Assembly: GCA_002705465.1 (NCBI GenBank)
Contig: PAGS01000030.1
Coordinates: 6,345 to 15,638, forward strand
DNA from: Halieaceae bacterium
Lineage (GTDB): Bacteria > Pseudomonadota > Gammaproteobacteria > Pseudomonadales > Halieaceae
Direction of reading: 5' to 3'
DNA length: 9,294 nucleotides
Every line of letters starts with the position of its first letter. Position 1 is the first letter of the stretch. Below, in pieces: positions 7,172 through 9,294 of this stretch. The notes beneath the pieces are model-generated. The model worked only from the letters and a program-made list of their open reading frames with translations, did not search any database and was not told the origin of the DNA. The position numbers and the translations under genes are program-made.

Positions 7172-8027
7172 AGTTACCCAGCTGAGCGGCAACCTCTGCA
7201 GCGAAATCGACTTTTTCCACTTCTATCCCCTCGCCTACCTCAAAGCGAGTGAATCCAAGGACTTCAGCGCCTGCGCCTGCCACCAATTTACCTACCGTCG
7301 TATCGGGGTCCTTAACAAAGGCTTGCTCAGTCAAGCTATTTTCAGAAAGGAACTTGCGCACGCGCCCATCGACCATTTTTTCAATGATTTCCGGCGGCTT
7401 TCCTGAATCCTGCGCCTGAGCGACGTATATTTCGCGCTCCTTGGCTACCTGCTCTTCCGGCATGTCGCCCGGCGACACCACCTGCGGGTTGACGGCTGCG
7501 ACATGCATGGCCACGTCACGGGCGAGTTCTTCAGAGCCACCCTTCAATGAGACCAGCACGGCGATACGATTGTTGCCATGAACGTAGCCGCCGACCACGC
7601 CGTCTGCGGCCTGGTAAGTGACGACCCGGCGCACACTGATGTTTTCGCCGATTTTTTGAACCAGCGCCTGTCGTGCGTCTTCCGTTTCGCCACCCGCCAA
7701 GGCTGCCACATCGTCAAGCCGCTCTTCGAAGGCCTTACTGACGACGCTATTAACAAAGCCCAAGAAATTTTCGTCTCGGGCAACAAAGTCGGTTTCGCTG
7801 TTCACTTCGACCATGGCACCGAAACCACCATCAGTAGCGGTTTGAATTGCCACCACGCCGTCCGCCGCCGTCCGGCCTGCCTTTTTCGCAGCCTTCACCC
7901 CGCTAGACTTGCGAAGCGCCTCTATGGCGGCTTCGATGTTGCCGTCCGCCTCAGCGAGCGCTTTTTTACACTCTAGCAGGCCCAGGCCAGTCCTCTCGCG
8001 CAATTCCTTAACCAGTGCAGCAGACAT
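7170..8027 (-). CDS. tsf: Elongation factor Ts
   Basis: EF-Ts is the cytosolic guanine-nucleotide exchange factor that recycles EF-Tu from its GDP form. The 285 residues match the gammaproteobacterial form (about 283). The N-terminal UBA-like domain reads [31 protein letters not shown] (6-36), followed by the linker [15 protein letters not shown]. The core holds [16 protein letters not shown] (73-88), whose Asp80 and Phe81 correspond to residues known to disturb the Mg site of EF-Tu. The second core half, the coiled-coil insert (about 180-230) and the C-terminal module ending [18 protein letters not shown] are complete. ATG at 8027 has GAGG 6 nt upstream. It lies 148 nt after rpsB, the conserved rpsB-tsf pairing, and is presumably cotranscribed with it. 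Confidence 0.98.
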   Translation of the reverse strand: MSAALVKELRERTGLGLLECKKALAEADGNIEAAIEALRKSSGVKAAKKAGRTAADGVVAIQTATDGGFGAMVEVNSETDFVARDENFLGFVNSVVSKAFEERLDDVAALAGGETEDARQALVQKIGENISVRRVVTYQAADGVVGGYVHGNNRIAVLVSLKGGSEELARDVAMHVAAVNPQVVSPGDMPEEQVAKEREIYVAQAQDSGKPPEIIEKMVDGRVRKFLSENSLTEQAFVKDPDTTVGKLVAGAGAEVLGFTRFEVGEGIEVEKVDFAAEVAAQLGN

Positions 8028-8076
8028 GATTTACCTCGCTATACCGCCTCAAAACGATCAAACACTGTGTTATTGA

Positions 8077-8090
8077 GGGCCTAACGGCCC
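8077..8090 (-). other. Hairpin in the rpsB-tsf intergenic region
   Basis: A 5-bp GC stem (GGGCC / GGCCC) closes a 4-nt loop, about 50 nt upstream of the tsf start. The minus-strand sequence after it (UCAAUAACAC) lacks a U-run. A second weaker pairing (CCCC at 8112-8115 with GGGG at 8126-8129, 10-nt loop) lies nearer the rpsB stop. Together they could act as a partial terminator or processing signal that sets the S2 to EF-Ts ratio. I see no gene in the 148-nt gap. Confidence 0.4.
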
Positions 8091-8175
8091 GCCAATCTAG
8101 ATGGCAAGCGACCCCTGCCAACTTCGGGGGCTACAAGCGCTATCTACCAACCTAAACTGCGATGCCTCGCAAGCG

Positions 8176-9081
8176 TCAGGACGCTGGGGTTTCCGTGGTT
8201 TCGTCGGCCGTCTCCTCGGGAGCGGCAGGCATCTCCTCGGGAGTCGCAGGCGTCTCCTCGGTAACAGCCTTTTCGGCCACAGGCTCAGCGGCTGCATCGG
8301 CCGCCTCTGCAGGTGCCTCATCCGCAGCGCGTGCCTCAGCAGGATCAGTCTCCGGCTCGGTCACCTCAACGAACTCGTCCGCAGAGACCACCTCACCCGC
8401 CTGCGTTTTGCCCGCGATGACGGCGTCTGCCACAGCTTTAACGTACAGCTTTATGGCCCGAATCGCATCGTCGTTGCCGGGGATCACGTAATCAATGCCG
8501 TCGGGGTTGCTGTTGGTGTCCACGATCCCAATCACAGGAATTCCGAGCTTATTGGCCTCGGTCACGGCGATTCGTTCGTGATCGACATCCACTACGAACA
8601 GGACATCAGGAAGCCCGGACATTTCCTTAATCCCGCCAATTGAGCGCTCGAGCTTTTCCTTCATGCGAGACCGCATGAGGGCCTCTTTCTTGGTGAGCTT
8701 GGCAAAGGTACCATCACTCTCCTGCCCCTCAAGCTCTCGGAGTCGCTTGATAGAGGAGCGGATAGTCTTGTAGTTGGTCAGCATGCCACCAAGCCAGCGA
8801 TGGCTGACAAAGGGCATGCCACAACGACGGGCTTGCTCCTCAATGATCTTGCCCGCGGCTCGCTTGGTGCCGACGAACATGACCTGGTTCTTGTTTTCCG
8901 CCAACCGCTGTACGGTACTGAGCGCGTCGTTAAACGCGGGCACAGTGTGTTCAAGGTTGATGATGTGGATCTTGTTGCGCGCCCCGAAAATGTACTGATC
9001 CATTTTGGGGTTCCAGAACCGGGTCTGGTGTCCGAAGTGCGCACCTGCCTGAAGCAAGTCGCGCATGCTTACCTGCGTCAT
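8176..9081 (-). CDS. rpsB: 30S ribosomal protein S2 with a long acidic C-terminal tail
   Basis: S2 is a late-assembling 30S protein at the back of the subunit, where it supports docking of S1. The core, residues 1-225, is fully canonical: [118 protein letters not shown]. The protein is 301 residues against about 241 in E. coli. The extra part (about 226-301) is rich in Ala, Glu, Pro and Thr, with roughly 23 acidic and 2 basic residues, and is presumably disordered. It contains the near-repeat EETPATP / EEMPAAP / EETADET. I chose ATG at 9081 because AGAGAG lies 7 nt upstream and the product starts MTQVSMRD like homologues; an in-frame TTG two codons earlier is less likely. It is the first gene of the cluster. 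Confidence 0.98.
   Translation of the reverse strand: MTQVSMRDLLQAGAHFGHQTRFWNPKMDQYIFGARNKIHIINLEHTVPAFNDALSTVQRLAENKNQVMFVGTKRAAGKIIEEQARRCGMPFVSHRWLGGMLTNYKTIRSSIKRLRELEGQESDGTFAKLTKKEALMRSRMKEKLERSIGGIKEMSGLPDVLFVVDVDHERIAVTEANKLGIPVIGIVDTNSNPDGIDYVIPGNDDAIRAIKLYVKAVADAVIAGKTQAGEVVSADEFVEVTEPETDPAEARAADEAPAEAADAAAEPVAEKAVTEETPATPEEMPAAPEETADETTETPAS
8210..8272 (-). repeat. Degenerate 21-bp tandem repeat within the rpsB tail
   Basis: Two adjacent 21-bp units (8210-8230 and 8231-8251) share the pattern [g/a]tctcctcgggag-[c/t]-[g/c]-gcaggc on the plus strand, and a third partial unit starts at 8252 (gtctcctcgg) before diverging. Because 21 is a multiple of three the reading frame is kept, and the units encode 7-residue repeats of the EE-x-PA-x-P type in the S2 tail. 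This suggests the tail grew partly by slippage or duplication. Confidence 0.75.
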
Positions 9082-9208
9082 AATCAAACTCTCTGTTTGG
9101 GTTACTCTTCCGCCCCTTCCTGCGACTCCAACCGAAAATCGGCACCCGGGTCCGCAACTGCGAGGGGGCGTGCTATTTGCCTAATCTGGCCTGCCGGGCT
9201 TCCCCAGC
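9082..9208 (-). promoter_or_regulatory. rpsB 5' leader, likely S2 autoregulatory region
   Basis: This is the predicted untranslated leader between the presumed start site near 9208 and the rpsB ATG. It contains a small stem-loop CCGA-TTT-TCGG (9142-9132) and an outer TGCG/CGCA pairing that could enclose it, then a purine-rich stretch with the AGAGAG ribosome-binding site. In gammaproteobacteria the rpsB leader is known to bind S2 and repress rpsB-tsf. Position and general structure fit that element, but I have not matched the exact consensus. Confidence 0.5.
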
Positions 9209-9215
9209 GGCGGGC

Positions 9216-9243
9216 TTTATACCACAGCAGGGGCCGTAGTAAA
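9216..9243 (-). promoter_or_regulatory. Probable sigma-70 promoter of rpsB-tsf
   Basis: On the minus strand an extended -10 element TGGTATAAA (hexamer at 9221-9216) lies 16 nt after a -35-like TTTACT at 9243-9238 (4 of 6 matches to TTGACA). The -10 is followed at once by a GC-rich discriminator (GCCCGCCGC), the feature associated with stringent ppGpp/DksA control of ribosomal promoters. Position about 130 nt before rpsB suits its main promoter. The remaining 9244-9294 holds no gene I can recognise. Confidence 0.65.
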
Positions 9244-9294
9244 AGCGTCGCCCCAATTGGCAGCAGAGTCGGTTACACTCTCGCCCTCTTTGAT

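Noticed and set aside
8101..8643. A 180-codon plus-strand frame with Gly/Arg/Leu-rich repeats
   Set aside because: The apparent repeats mirror the tandem repeat and biased composition of the rpsB tail on the other strand. There is no independent evidence for a gene.
9244..9294. A divergent plus-strand promoter for a gene beyond the window (such as map, which is often divergent from rpsB)
   Set aside because: A TACACT at 9274-9279 resembles a -10 element, but no properly spaced -35 is present and the gene itself is not in view.

Overview
The window is a contiguous stretch of a conserved proteobacterial housekeeping cluster. Every gene lies on the minus strand, so transcription runs from high to low coordinates: rpsB, tsf, pyrH, frr, uppS, cdsA, dxr, rseP and the first part of bamA. 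The protein sequences look gammaproteobacterial. The order frr-uppS-cdsA-dxr-rseP-bamA is the one I recall from Pseudomonas-type gammaproteobacteria, whereas E. coli has frr-dxr-uppS-cdsA-rseP-bamA. GC content is moderate to high. I cannot name a genus. A non-enteric, perhaps marine, gammaproteobacterium is a reasonable guess only.

Region by region, in transcription order. 9294-9082 is a control region: a likely extended -10 promoter (9216-9243) with a GC-rich discriminator, then a leader of about 125 nt that probably carries the S2 autoregulatory element. rpsB (9081-8176) encodes ribosomal protein S2 with an unusually long acidic tail. A 148-nt gap with a small hairpin leads to tsf (EF-Ts, 8027-7170). 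A 138-nt gap with a hairpin and a short GC-rich direct repeat leads to pyrH (UMP kinase, 7031-6312). frr (ribosome recycling factor, 6276-5719) follows closely. Then come uppS (5698-4961, probable TTG start), cdsA (4952-4116), dxr (4112-2925) and rseP (2915-1560), with gaps of only 3-20 nt, consistent with one translationally coupled unit. A 108-nt gap with a perfect 11-bp hairpin precedes bamA (1451 to the window edge, 483 codons present).

The genes join two themes. rpsB, tsf and frr serve translation: 30S assembly, EF-Tu recycling and ribosome recycling. pyrH supplies UDP/UTP, and through it CTP. dxr (MEP isoprenoid pathway), uppS (undecaprenyl carrier) and cdsA (CDP-diacylglycerol) feed envelope lipid synthesis. 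rseP releases the envelope-stress sigma factor and bamA inserts outer-membrane proteins.

No mobile element, CRISPR array, tRNA/rRNA gene, phage gene or defence system is visible. I found no convincing undescribed system. The points worth a second look are the repeat-bearing acidic S2 tail, the hairpin and possible internal promoter before bamA, the two structured gaps around tsf, and the weakly signalled uppS start. Plus-strand open frames are shadows of these genes.
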